64,000 bases of DNA from Caballeronia telluris. GTDB taxonomy: Bacteria > Pseudomonadota > Gammaproteobacteria > Burkholderiales > Burkholderiaceae. Positions 63,866 to 64,000 of this stretch are shown one piece after another. Where the stretch lies: the NCBI RefSeq assembly GCF_001544495.1, contig NZ_FCNZ02000019.1, positions 60,159 through 124,158 on the forward strand, written 5' to 3'. A program made the translations under genes and the position numbers. Numbering within the stretch: the stretch's first letter is position 1; every line of letters starts with the position of its first letter. Below the pieces are notes generated by a model, which saw only the letters and a list, made by a program, of their open reading frames with translations, did no database searches and was not told the DNA's origin.

Positions 63866-64000
63866 ATGACCGAAGCAACCGTGACAAAGAAGAGCAAGAA
63901 CCCGAAGGCACCGAAGCTGTTTCCCGATGAGTTGATCGACCAATTTATGCCCAAGTGCAGGGCAAGGATGCTAAGTCGGTCCTGGGCGAATCAGGTCTGG
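63866..64000 (+). pseudogene. IS256-family transposase N-terminus, frameshifted, cut by window end
   Basis: Begins MTEATVTKKSKNPKAPKLFP...DELIDQ, the usual start of Burkholderia IS256-type transposases. One base is missing near 63945: the expected QVQGKDAKSVLGESGL continues in the +1 frame. The remainder lies outside the window. Confidence 0.8.

Overview
The window is 64 kb of GC-rich DNA from a member of the Burkholderiaceae, most likely Caballeronia, Paraburkholderia or a close relative. The evidence is the codon usage, a phasin gene, the ahpC/ahpF pair, paired GntR- and LysR-regulated catabolic modules, and the style of the transposase remnants. The genus is an inference; there is no rRNA or marker gene here to fix it. 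No rRNA, tRNA or CRISPR array was seen.

Layout. Positions 1-3842 are a perfect, spacerless inverted repeat centred between 1921 and 1922. Each arm holds a MocR-type regulator cut off at the centre, followed by a TAXI-type solute-binding protein; only the right-hand TAXI gene is complete. From 4.3 to 16.3 kb there are mostly housekeeping and sensory genes: a zinc-ribbon membrane protein, a diguanylate cyclase, a 2-keto-3-deoxyarabonate dehydratase-like gene divergent from its LysR regulator, a histidine kinase, a Tat-exported PhoD phosphatase, and ahpC-ahpF. At 16.39-18.29 kb a low-GC two-gene ABC exporter is bracketed by an exact 20-bp direct repeat and looks inserted. From 18.4 to 37.2 kb is a mixed chromosomal stretch: peptide and amino-acid binding proteins, GTP cyclohydrolase II, a 2OG-Fe(II) oxygenase, a catalytically degenerate serine recombinase, hemerythrin, an SOS-box-controlled nuclease-helicase, a P450, a phasin, a DMT permease, an HtrA-like protease, Ap4A phosphorylase and many small proteins.

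Two catabolic modules follow. At 37.2-45.8 kb a GntR/FCD regulator diverges from an apparent operon of PLP aminotransferase, FAD/Fe-S dehydrogenase, a 17-codon leader ORF with a hairpin, an MFS carrier, a crotonase-fold protein lacking one catalytic Glu, and a family III CoA transferase. An almost perfect palindrome occurs at both promoters. At 45.9-50.8 kb a LysR gene diverges from M20 peptidase, MFS carrier and beta-lactamase-fold hydrolase genes. Each set looks like uptake plus degradation of one unidentified organic compound.

From 50.8 to 56.2 kb the DNA is a decayed accessory region: a frameshifted YbjQ-family pseudogene, a shattered IS30-family element, a tyrosine-integrase C-terminal fragment, and a few intact stress genes (two DUF892 ferritin-like proteins and a cold-shock protein). 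After a hybrid histidine kinase, 59.0-63.1 kb carries a complete curli secretion set, csgE-csgF-csgG, followed by two curlin-repeat subunits; the second is about 426 residues, far longer than the classical CsgA. The window ends in an Na+/H+ antiporter fragment and the frameshifted start of an IS256-family transposase.
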